DNA of 64,000 nt. Source: Streptomyces viridiviolaceus (lineage in GTDB: Bacteria > Actinomycetota > Actinomycetes > Streptomycetales > Streptomycetaceae). The position numbers were made by a program, and so were the translations under genes. The notes under the pieces are model-generated. The model worked only from the letters and a program-made list of their open reading frames with translations. It was not told where the DNA came from and searched no databases. The DNA lies in assembly GCF_014650995.1 (NCBI RefSeq), contig NZ_BMWA01000008.1, positions 281,339 to 345,338 of the forward strand. The letters run 5' to 3'. Shown here in pieces: positions 51,873-58,676 of the stretch. Each line of letters begins with the position of its first letter. Position 1 is the first letter of the stretch.

Positions 51873-52636
51873 GACGTGACGGCTCCCGGGGACGGCGGGA
51901 TCAGATCAGCCAGCAGGCGCGCTGGCGCGGCGATCTTCCTCGGCGACGGCCTGTTCCAGTTCGACAGCAGCCAGTGGACCCGGTGCACCGTGACCAGACC
52001 GATCACCGAACGCGGCTGGAGCTCGTCTACCAAGACCCCACCTCGGTAATCCAGGTCGAGGCACCAACGCCGCCGACGCCACCGGGCCCGTCACGGGCCC
52101 GCCCCACCTCGTCCAGCACGCTGCCCTCCCTGATTGCGCGCATGCTCGATCTCGACGGGATCAGCTCCCGAACCGGCCGAAGGCGGCTGGACCGCGCACC
52201 AGCACGGCCCTTTGCGCCTGTGGGATCAGCGGAAGAGGCTCTCACTGTCTGGCACGACGCGGGCTCACCTGCACACTCCGACCTCGCCTGACCGCGGACC
52301 CGGACGGCACACAACGCTTCTGGCTCTGAACACCCGACGGCCCCTTCTGGAACCTGCCGGTCTGACCTGCCGATTACAGAGCGCCCGTCCCCAAGCTGGG
52401 AGTGGGCGCCGTCCGGAGTGGCGGCTCAGCTGGCCCCCTGCGGCGTCGCCGGCGCATGGTCTCTGGGGCAGGAGATGCGTGCGGACATCCTCGAGCGCAT
52501 CGAGCAGACCGCTTGAACTCCAGGAACTCGGCCTGCTCGGCGTGGACGAGCGGCGTCACGGCTGTGCCTTGCACGCGACCCGACCGGGTCTCAGCGCTGC
52601 GCGCGTCACGCTGTAATGCCCACCTTTACAAGTCCC
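51873..52636. other. Decayed, gene-poor boundary of the island
   Basis: No supported gene in about 760 bp. Several frames stay open for 60-160 codons but none shows a consistent Streptomyces third-position bias, a ribosome site or a recognisable domain. Short blocks such as RADILERIEQTA read like fragments of a once-coding sequence. No repeat of the rnpB 3' end, no integrase and no transposase are visible. Confidence 0.6.
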
Positions 52637-52666
52637 TTGACGTTCTTCGAACAGAACCTTCATGAT
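52637..52666 (+). promoter_or_regulatory. Sigma-70-like promoter for leaderless lipoprotein mRNA
   Basis: TTGACG (52637-52642), 18-bp spacer, CATGAT (52661-52666). A start site 6-7 bases later falls on or next to the ATG at 52673, so the mRNA would be leaderless, which also explains why no ribosome site is seen. Confidence 0.55.
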
Positions 52667-52672
52667 CCGCTC

Positions 52673-53458
52673 ATGAAGAGATCATCGAGGGCGCGCATGG
52701 GCGCTATGGCGACCGGGAGCGTGCTGTCGCTCGCCCTCATCACGGGGTGCGGCGGGGGATCGGACGACCAGGACGCGTCCGGGGAGTCGGGCAAGTCCTC
52801 CTCATCGTCGGCCACGGCCGCGAAGGCGGTCGGCGCGGCGGAGCTGGAGAAGCTGCTGCTGGCGCAGGGCGACGTCAAGGGCTACAAGGTCGATTCCGGC
52901 GACGACACCCTGCCCAAGTCCAAGAGCGGGGTGACGACCGACAAGGCCGAGTGCGCGCCGCTCGCCCACGCCATGGCCGGACTGGCGCCCGGCGACACGA
53001 ACGAAGGCGCGAGCAACTCCGTCACCGAGGTGCCCGTGTCGGACGCCGCCTCCAAGTCTCCCGAGGACATCAGCGAGGCCGACATCGAGAACGCCTTCAA
53101 GGTCAAGGTGACCTTCGTGGGCCTGTCCTCGTACGACGACGACGGCGCCGAAAAGGCCCTGAAGGCCGTCACCGACGGCATCGAGTCCTGCTCAGGGGGA
53201 TTCGTTCTCACGGGACAGGGCGAGAAGCAGAAGATCACGAAGGTCGCGGCGGGCAAGTCCTCCGGCGCCGGTGACGAGTCCGTGGCGTTCTCCGCGGACT
53301 CCGACATGGACGGCGCGGGCTCGGCCACCTTCAACACCGAGGTGGTGCGCGTCGGCAACACCGTCGCGACGTACTACACGGTCGACTTCGCCACGCTCGG
53401 CAAGGCGGCGGCGGTGCCGACGGCCGTGATCGAGGCCCAGACGGACAAGCTCAAGTGA
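52673..53458 (+). CDS. Secreted lipoprotein of unknown function
   Basis: A 261-aa lipoprotein: basic N-terminus KRSSRARMGAMATG, hydrophobic stretch SVLSLALI, lipobox ITGC with Cys26 as the lipidation site, then a Gly/Ser/Asp-rich linker. The mature domain is beta/alpha (about residues 60-261) with acidic surface, similar in type to DUF-class sensor-like lipoproteins of Streptomyces. An upstream ATG at 52616 would lengthen the signal peptide, but the promoter would then lie inside the gene. Function unknown. Confidence 0.85.
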   Translation: MKRSSRARMGAMATGSVLSLALITGCGGGSDDQDASGESGKSSSSSATAAKAVGAAELEKLLLAQGDVKGYKVDSGDDTLPKSKSGVTTDKAECAPLAHAMAGLAPGDTNEGASNSVTEVPVSDAASKSPEDISEADIENAFKVKVTFVGLSSYDDDGAEKALKAVTDGIESCSGGFVLTGQGEKQKITKVAAGKSSGAGDESVAFSADSDMDGAGSATFNTEVVRVGNTVATYYTVDFATLGKAAAVPTAVIEAQTDKLK

Positions 53459-53472
53459 CCCGCTGACGCATC

Positions 53473-53502
53473 GGGGCCCCGCCGTGTGCTCGGCGCGGCC
53501 CC
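53473..53502 (+). terminator. Hairpin terminator of lipoprotein gene
   Basis: GGGGCC/GGCCCC and inner CGCCG/CGGCG arms, one C-C mismatch, loop TGTGCT, 15 bp after the stop. Confidence 0.85.
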
Positions 53503-53590
53503 CTCCCGGCATCTTCGGGCGTGAAAAAGAAGATGCGGAGGCCAGGGGCCCCAGAGGTATCGTCCTGGCGTTCGTAAAGAGGGGGACGTC

Positions 53591-54322
53591 GTGGCGAAAC
53601 TCAATCAGATCATCGCCGTCGAAAAAGGTGTCAAGAGCAAGTCGCTCCAGGACATCACCGCGGCTCACCAGAAGGTGCAGAAGCCCGCGCTGCTCGCCGG
53701 TATCTCGCGTACGTACCAGCCGAAGGACGAGGAGGGCGAGCAGCTGCCGCCCGAGTCGACGCGGGTGCAGGTGAAGGCCGAGGACGTGCTGCGGGAGATG
53801 GCCGCGTCGCTGACCCGGCTGTTCGACGTGACCGCCACCAAGGACTGGGCGAACTGCGCCGCCCGCGCGGACGTCAGCGTCGACGGGCGGGCCGTCCTCC
53901 GGGACGTCCCGGTCAGTTACCTCCTCTTCCTGGAGAAGCAGCTCACCGACCTGCACACCTTCGTCAAGAAGCTCCCCGTGCTCGACGCCGCCGAGGCATG
54001 GTCCCTCGACCCGTCCACGGACTGGTGGAAGACGGACCCCGTCCGGACCATCCGTACCAAGAAGGTCCCGCGCAACCACGTCAAGGCCGAGGCCACCGAC
54101 AAGCACCCGGCGCAGGTCGAGGTGTACTACGAGGACGTGCCGATCGGGTACTGGACGACGGTGAAGTTCTCCGGGGCGTTCCCGGCGCGGCGGGTGAACG
54201 AGCTGGTGGAGCGGGTCGAGAAGCTCCAGCAGGCCGTGAAGTTCGCCCGCGAGGAGGCCAACGGTGCCGAGGTCACCGACCAGCGGGTGGGTGAGGCGGT
54301 GTTCGGCTACCTGTTCGGCTGA
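53591..54322 (+). CDS. DUF7873-type protein of unknown function
   Basis: A 243-aa soluble protein I recognise as the family annotated DUF7873, found in actinobacteria and in some phages. It is mostly helical with conserved stretches KLNQIIAVEKGVKSKS, PALLAGISRTYQPKDE, TKDWANCAARADVSVDG, VSYLLFLEKQLTDLHTF, RTKKVPRNHVK and the C-terminal LQQAVKFAREEAN. No enzyme motif is evident; basic patches would suit RNA binding. GTG start after GAGGGGGA. The next 400 bp hold a structured RNA with a permuted tRNA-like fold, so a protein-RNA partnership is a reasonable inference. Confidence 0.86.
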   Translation: MAKLNQIIAVEKGVKSKSLQDITAAHQKVQKPALLAGISRTYQPKDEEGEQLPPESTRVQVKAEDVLREMAASLTRLFDVTATKDWANCAARADVSVDGRAVLRDVPVSYLLFLEKQLTDLHTFVKKLPVLDAAEAWSLDPSTDWWKTDPVRTIRTKKVPRNHVKAEATDKHPAQVEVYYEDVPIGYWTTVKFSGAFPARRVNELVERVEKLQQAVKFAREEANGAEVTDQRVGEAVFGYLFG

Positions 54323-54350
54323 CGCCGGGAGCGGGTAGCCTCCACGATCG

Positions 54351-54720
54351 CCCCCGCGTGCGAGCGCGGGGGTGCGCGACAGGCGCGGGCCGGATTGAGG
54401 ACCGGTCCGCGTGATGAGCGCAAGCTGAAACTGAAGTTCAGCCTGAAGAGGCGCGGGGCAGCGGTACACGCGGTACCTGCGCGATCAATCTCAGACTCTC
54501 GCTCCAGTCTCAGCATCGCCGCCGATCGCCGGATCGAACGGGGCCGGACGAACGCCGTCGGATGCGAGTTCGACTCTCGCCTGCACCTCTGTCCTGGTGC
54601 GGTAGTTCAAAGGAAGAACACGACGGCCTGATGACTGATCCGTCCTCTTAAACGCCGCCGGCGTGCGCAATTGGGTGGCATCCCCAGGGGCCCGGGAGCT
54701 GGATACGACTCCCGGGCTCC
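54351..54720 (+). ncRNA. Candidate structured RNA with circularly permuted tRNA-like module
   Basis: Reading 5' to 3': anticodon-stem strand GCCGTCG (54554-54560), GAT, T-stem GCGAG, T-loop TTCGACT (54569-54575), CTCGC, acceptor 3' strand CTGCACC, loop TCTGTCCT, acceptor 5' strand GGTGCGG (54596-54602, one G-U pair), TA, D-stem GTTC, D-loop AAAGGAA, GAAC, A, C, then GACGGC, which with the C pairs with the first strand. The elbow bases GG and TTC are canonical. Outside, CGGATC (54530-54535) pairs with GATCCG (54637-54642), enclosing GACGAAC. Upstream hairpins at 54351-54372, 54384-54412 and 54424-54442; terminator at 54690. The order matches bacterial Y RNAs, which mimic tRNA in permuted form. 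Ends are estimates. Confidence 0.7.
54690..54717. terminator. Terminator between structured RNA and PASTA-like gene
   Basis: GCCCGGGAG and CTCCCGGGC, nine perfect pairs, loop of ten. Positioned to end the RNA above (plus) and the convergent PASTA-like gene (minus). Confidence 0.75.
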
Positions 54721-54755
54721 GCCACGTCCCGGGCGGCGCCGGACTGGGCGTCGTG

Positions 54756-55826
54756 TCAGCACCAGCGGGTGCGGGGGCAGTTCCAGCCGCCCCCGCCGGA
54801 CGAGCTGCCGCCGGAGCCGTCCGAGCCGCTCGGGAAGCCGTCCGGGAACGTGCTGGTGCGGTTCCGGTCGCCGGGGAACGGGTCGCGGTAGTCGGGGTCG
54901 CCGTCGTCGTCCCGGTCCGGCAGGTCCACCTTGTCGTCGTGCCCCTGGTCCGGCTCGGGGCAGCCGTTGTCCGGGTCGGTCAGTTCCAGGGTCACCCACG
55001 TGTCGAGGGTGACGTCCGCGCCCTCGGCCGGGTCGGTCGCGCACACCCGCCAGTCGTCGTACTCGCCCTCGTCGGGCAGCCGGTCGTTGCCGTACGCCGT
55101 GTCCGCTCGCAGATGGTGGTCCGGCACTACACCGAGGTCCACGACCTCCTGGTGCGCCGTCTTCCACGTCTTCCAGACCAGGTCCGGCATCCGGGGCCAC
55201 GGGATGGCTCCGCCGTCCGCCTCCGGGCACGGCGCGCCGGTCTGCACCGCGCCGAAGTGGATCGCCTTGGTGCCACTGGACGTCCAGTCGGTCTTCTGGA
55301 AGCAGACCGTCCAGTTGGACCGCATCATGATGCTCTTGCCCTCGTCGGACGCGTTGTGCTCGTCGACACCGAACCCGGCGGCCTCGGCCTTGTCCCGTGC
55401 GGTGTCCAGCCGCTGCCCCCGGTAGTCCGGAGCCTGGGGCGGGGGCTGCGAGGGCCGTGCCGGGCTCCTGGTCGGCGAGGGGGAGGGCCAGGTGGCGGCC
55501 GTACGTTCCCTCTGCGCGCCCTTCGCGTCCAGCCCCGCCACGGTGTCCGGCCCCCCGTCCTCGGGCGGATCCGGGACGACCGCGCCGAGCAGCGCCATGG
55601 CGCCGATGGTGGCGGCCACCTTCGCGCCCTTCTGCCAGGGGTTCTCCTTCCAGATCAGGACGATCGCGGCGATCAGGACCAGGAAGCCCAGGTACTGGTT
55701 GAGCAGGCCGAGGAGCGGTACCGCGAGCACGAATCCGATGCGGGCGCGCGTGGTCAGCCACCACCGCGTACCGGGGGCCGGCGGTCGGCGGGGCGGTGTT
55801 GCCGGAGAGGCGGGCGGGCGGGACAT
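54756..55826 (-). CDS. PASTA-like membrane protein
   Basis: A 356-aa protein with two to three N-terminal hydrophobic segments (IGFVLAVPLLGLLNQYLGF, LVLIAAIVLIWKENPW, AATIGAMALLGAVV), a Ser/Pro-rich spacer, and an extracellular part. The first PASTA-like repeat begins YRGQRLDTARDKAEAAGFGV with Cys-bearing SNWTVCFQK; a second, more divergent region begins MPDLVWKTWKTAHQEVVDLG. It ends in a calcium-binding-like DRDDDGDPDYRDPFPGD segment and a Gly/Ser-rich tail. Possible cell-wall sensing role. Confidence 0.84.
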   Translation of the reverse strand: MSRPPASPATPPRRPPAPGTRWWLTTRARIGFVLAVPLLGLLNQYLGFLVLIAAIVLIWKENPWQKGAKVAATIGAMALLGAVVPDPPEDGGPDTVAGLDAKGAQRERTAATWPSPSPTRSPARPSQPPPQAPDYRGQRLDTARDKAEAAGFGVDEHNASDEGKSIMMRSNWTVCFQKTDWTSSGTKAIHFGAVQTGAPCPEADGGAIPWPRMPDLVWKTWKTAHQEVVDLGVVPDHHLRADTAYGNDRLPDEGEYDDWRVCATDPAEGADVTLDTWVTLELTDPDNGCPEPDQGHDDKVDLPDRDDDGDPDYRDPFPGDRNRTSTFPDGFPSGSDGSGGSSSGGGGWNCPRTRWC

Positions 55827-55968
55827 GACAGGTGGTCCTTCTCGATGAGGGTCATGACGGGCCCGCGCGGATGGTGCTCTGGCCGTCTGTGGAGCGACCG
55901 CATCGTACAGAACGTCAGAAAGGCTCCCGACTCCGGATAAGCGGTCGTGCGGGCGGTCGCCCTGCCGT

Positions 55969-56319
55969 TCAGGCGTCCCGCGTCCCCAGTGACCGCTGTG
56001 TCACCCGCGCCAGATGCCGCCCGAACACCTCCCGCGCCTCGGGTGTCAGCGTGCGCAGTGCCACCAGCGCCGTGATGACGACGTCGCACAGCTCCGCCTG
56101 GACGTCGTCCCACGTGTGGGTGACGCCCTTGCGCGGGTTCTGGCCGGTCGCGCCGATCACGGCCTCCGCGACCTCGCCGACCTCCTCCGAGAGCTTCAGC
56201 ATGCGCAGGAGCAGGCCCTCCCTGCCGCCGATTGGCTGGTCCGCCTCCAGCCACTTCCACAGGTCGTCGATGGAGTCCCAGAGGCCGGTGGGGGTGTCGT
56301 TGCCGTGGGCGTCGCTCAT
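55969..56319 (-). CDS. MazG-like nucleotide pyrophosphohydrolase
   Basis: A 116-aa all-alpha NTP pyrophosphatase-like protein. The metal-binding motifs EEVGEVAEA and VQAELCDVVI fit the EXXE...EXXD pattern of the MazG superfamily. It hydrolyses non-canonical or excess NTPs in known relatives. It lies 31 bp downstream of the DoxX gene in the same direction, so they are probably co-transcribed. Confidence 0.88.
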   Translation of the reverse strand: MSDAHGNDTPTGLWDSIDDLWKWLEADQPIGGREGLLLRMLKLSEEVGEVAEAVIGATGQNPRKGVTHTWDDVQAELCDVVITALVALRTLTPEAREVFGRHLARVTQRSLGTRDA

Positions 56320-56350
56320 ACGGAGCAGCCTGCCACGGCCGGTCGGGGCG

Positions 56351-56896
56351 TCAGGCGTCGAACAGCGGCTCCTGCTCGCCCTCCGCCGCCTTCCGCAGCC
56401 GCCTGTTCCGCGCCCCGACGACCAGTGCCGTCGCGGCTGCCGTGACCGCGAACGCCGCCGGGACCATCCAGTTCCGGTTGACGGCGTGGCCGAGCGCGTG
56501 GTCCAGGGAGAGGCGGCCGGGGCCGGTGACCGCGAGGCCGGTGGCCGTCAGGGCCAGGGAGGCCGCGTACTCGTAGCCTCCGGCCTGGGCGAAGAAGCCG
56601 CTCGGGGCGTGCACCGCCGCGGCGCCCACCATCGCGCCGGCCGCCGCCGCACCCGCGGCCGGGGTGGCAAGGCCCAGCGCGAGGAGCGTCCCGCCGCCGG
56701 CTTCCGCGAGCCCGGCCGCGGTGGCGCTGGCCTTGCCGGGGGAGTAGCCGACGGACTCCATGAACTGGCCGGTCCCCTCGATCCCGTGGCCGCCGAACCA
56801 GCCGAGCAGCTTCTGCGCGCCGTGCGCGGCCAGGACGCCGCCCGTACCCAGACGGAGCAGCAGGAGACCGAGATCGCGTCGGTCGAAACAGGTCAC
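56351..56896 (-). CDS. DoxX-family membrane protein
   Basis: A 181-aa four-helix DoxX-type protein: LLLLRLGTGGVLAAHGAQKLLGWFGGHG at the start, then GLAEAGGGTLLALG, AGAMVGAAAV and a C-terminal AAFAVTAAATALVV segment with basic RNRRLRK. Family members take part in thiol redox balance in mycobacteria or carry quinone-like functions; the role here is unknown. Divergent from the SnoaL-like gene. Confidence 0.88.
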   Translation of the reverse strand: MTCFDRRDLGLLLLRLGTGGVLAAHGAQKLLGWFGGHGIEGTGQFMESVGYSPGKASATAAGLAEAGGGTLLALGLATPAAGAAAAGAMVGAAAVHAPSGFFAQAGGYEYAASLALTATGLAVTGPGRLSLDHALGHAVNRNWMVPAAFAVTAAATALVVGARNRRLRKAAEGEQEPLFDA

Positions 56897-57017
56897 GTCG
56901 ACTCCTTCGCAGGTGGCGGTGGCTCACCTCCCACCGTGGCACCGGCTGCCTTCCATGCGCGCGCCACGGGCGCCGTTCGGGTGGCGGGGCCCCGGAGCCG
57001 GTGTGACGCTGAGCGGC

Positions 57018-57344
57018 ATGACGATTCAGACGACCCGACTCAGCGACCCGGCCGTCCGCGCCTTCGTCGCCGCCGTCAACGCCCACGACCGCGAGGCCTT
57101 CATGGAGCTCCTCGCGCACGGCGCCACCATGGCCGACGACGGCGCCGACCGTGACCTCGCCGACTGGATCGACCGGGAGATCTTCTCCACTCACGGCCAC
57201 ATGGAGGTCGACCGGGAGTCGAACGGCGGCCGCGCCCTCATCGCCCGCTACAGCAACGACACCTGGGGCGAGATGCGCACCCGGTGGACGTTCACCGTGG
57301 AGGACGACGGGAAGATCTCGCGGTTCGAGACCGGGCAGGCGTGA
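57018..57344 (+). CDS. NTF2/SnoaL-like protein
   Basis: A 108-aa cone-shaped alpha+beta fold protein: VRAFVAAVNAHDREAFMELLAHGATMADDG, then DWIDREIFSTHGHMEVDRE and WTFTVEDDGKISRFETGQA. NTF2-like folds act as small enzymes or binding proteins; no catalytic set can be assigned. ATG start at 57018. Followed by 400 bp without a gene. Confidence 0.86.
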   Translation: MTIQTTRLSDPAVRAFVAAVNAHDREAFMELLAHGATMADDGADRDLADWIDREIFSTHGHMEVDRESNGGRALIARYSNDTWGEMRTRWTFTVEDDGKISRFETGQA

Positions 57345-57506
57345 CCGCGCCGCGGGGCTCGTCCTCGCGTGCGCTCCGATTCCTGGCGTCCCGGTGACGG
57401 AGGGCACCGGGACCGGCACCACGTACGAGCGGGCTCGACGATCCCGAGCGCGACGCCGTCGGAGATGATCGTCCGTCGCGGTCGTCCGCCGTACGGCGGT
57501 ACTCGG

Positions 57507-57582
57507 CAGCCGTTCCGCCCACCGGTGCGCACCTCGCGGTCCCACGCGAGGTCCACCCCCACCCGGTGTGGCGGAACGGCTG
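57507..57582. repeat. Nested hairpin / cruciform element
   Basis: Outer arms CAGCCGTTCCGCC (57507-57519) and GGCGGAACGGCTG (57570-57582) are perfect. CACCGG/CCGGTG continues the stem after one bulged base, and ACCTCGC/GCGAGGT (57531-57552) forms an inner hairpin. Not near a gene end that requires a terminator of this size, though the SnoaL-like gene is 160 bp upstream. Confidence 0.7.
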
Positions 57583-57726
57583 CCCCCTCCCCCTCGGTAT
57601 GGCTCGAGACGGTTATGGAAGGCCGACGCTCCAACTGTGAAGCTCTGGTGAAGGAGAGTTGAGCATAAGTCCGCTACCGGCCGCAATGGTTCGGAATTCC
57701 ACATTCCCCTTGTGTAGATCGGAGAG

Positions 57727-57747
57727 GCGGACCCCGAGGCCGTCCGC
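57727..57747 (-). terminator. Terminator of the SDR gene
   Basis: GCGGAC/GTCCGC arms with a nine-base loop, directly adjoining the TGA of the SDR gene. Confidence 0.6.
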
Positions 57748-58533
57748 TCAGCCGCGTCCCACGTACGGCATCGCCGTCGCCATGACCGTCGCGAACTGCA
57801 CGTTCGCCTGCAGCGGCAACTCCGCCATGTGCCGCACCGTGCGCGCCACGTCGGCCACGTCCATCACCGGCTCGGGTGCGATCTCCCCGTTGGCCTGCAG
57901 GGCGCCGGTCTGCATGCGGACCGTCATGTCGGTCGCCGCGTTGCCGATGTCGATCTGGCCGACCGCGATGTCGTAGGCCCGCCCGTCCAGTGACAGCGAC
58001 TTGGTCAGGCCCGTCATCGCGTGCTTGGTCGCCGTGTAGGCCACCGAGTGCGGGCGGGGCGTGTGGGCGGCGATCGAGCCGTTGTTGATGATGCGGCCGC
58101 CCTGCGGCTCCTGCTCCTTCATCTGCCGGTACGCGGCCTGCGCGCACAGGAAGGCGCCGTTGAGGTTGGTGTCCACCACGTGCCGCCACGCGTCGTAGGA
58201 CAGTTCCTCGACCGGCACGCCGCCGGGACCGAACGTCCCCGCGTTGTTGAACAGCAGGTCCAGCCGCCCGAAGCGGTCGCGCACGGCGGCGAACAGGGCC
58301 GTCACGTCCTCCGGCCGGGACACGTCGGCCCGCACGGCGAGGGCGTCGCCGCCCGGTACGAGTGCGGCCGTCTCCTCCAGGGTCTCGGGGTGCCGGCCGG
58401 CGAGGGCCAGTGACCAGCCGGCGCGCAGCAGTTCGGCGGCGACCGCGCGGCCGATGCCGGAACCGGCACCCGTGACCACGGCGATCCTCTGCTGGCCGGC
58501 CGTTCCCTCGTCAGTGGTTCTCACGGTGTTCAT
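57748..58533 (-). CDS. Short-chain dehydrogenase/reductase
   Basis: A 261-aa classical SDR. NAD(P)-binding [16 protein letters not shown] (about 21-36), FNNAGTFG, catalytic Tyr/Lys in [12 protein letters not shown] and [10 protein letters not shown] in the substrate loop. Substrate unknown. ATG at 58533; the PhoA-type gene is divergent, 143 bp away. Confidence 0.92.
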   Translation of the reverse strand: MNTVRTTDEGTAGQQRIAVVTGAGSGIGRAVAAELLRAGWSLALAGRHPETLEETAALVPGGDALAVRADVSRPEDVTALFAAVRDRFGRLDLLFNNAGTFGPGGVPVEELSYDAWRHVVDTNLNGAFLCAQAAYRQMKEQEPQGGRIINNGSIAAHTPRPHSVAYTATKHAMTGLTKSLSLDGRAYDIAVGQIDIGNAATDMTVRMQTGALQANGEIAPEPVMDVADVARTVRHMAELPLQANVQFATVMATAMPYVGRG

Positions 58534-58556
58534 GGGTCGGCAGCGTACGCGTGGGA

Positions 58557-58579
58557 GATCATGCGGAACTCACGCTTCC
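58557..58579 (+). promoter_or_regulatory. Weak PHO-box candidate
   Basis: GATCATGCGGA followed by ACTCACGCTTC: TCA triplets 11 bp apart (58559 and 58570), which is the spacing of PhoP direct-repeat units in S. coelicolor (GTTCACC-type). It lies about 100 bp ahead of the phosphatase start. The units are imperfect, so the call is tentative. Confidence 0.4.
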
Positions 58580-58676
58580 GCTACGGACCTGCCACAGGCC
58601 CGCCATGTCCGCGCCAAGCGGCTGTCGTTCCCGGCCATTCGAATGCCCCCTGCACCCACCGCAAGGGGAGGATCGG

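Larger units (their letters stand above)
57345..57747. other. Gene-free stretch with strong inverted repeats
   Basis: No convincing gene in 403 bp. Contains the palindrome CCGCCGTACGGCGG (57487-57500), the long nested hairpin at 57507-57582, and a lower-GC patch at 57600-57720 that includes GAAGGAG and short peptide frames without family resemblance. The SDR terminator hairpin lies at 57727-57747. Confidence 0.6.

Noticed and set aside
51974..52291. Possible 105-codon gene
   Set aside because: No ribosome site, no family resemblance, weak third-position bias; treated as decayed sequence.
27780..52640. att-site duplication flanking the island
   Set aside because: The rnpB 3' end is not repeated at the right boundary and no integrase is present.
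54554..54627. Ordinary tRNA gene
   Set aside because: T-arm and acceptor 3' strand come before the acceptor 5' strand and D-arm, with no anticodon loop; it is a permuted module, not a decodable tRNA.
54351..54720. tmRNA
   Set aside because: No mRNA-like tag frame ending in Ala-Ala and no CCA-ready 3' end; position and order differ from known one- or two-piece tmRNA.
57614..57661. 15-codon peptide frame and following TTG frame
   Set aside because: Too short and without similarity; the GAAGGAG nearby may be chance in a lower-GC patch.
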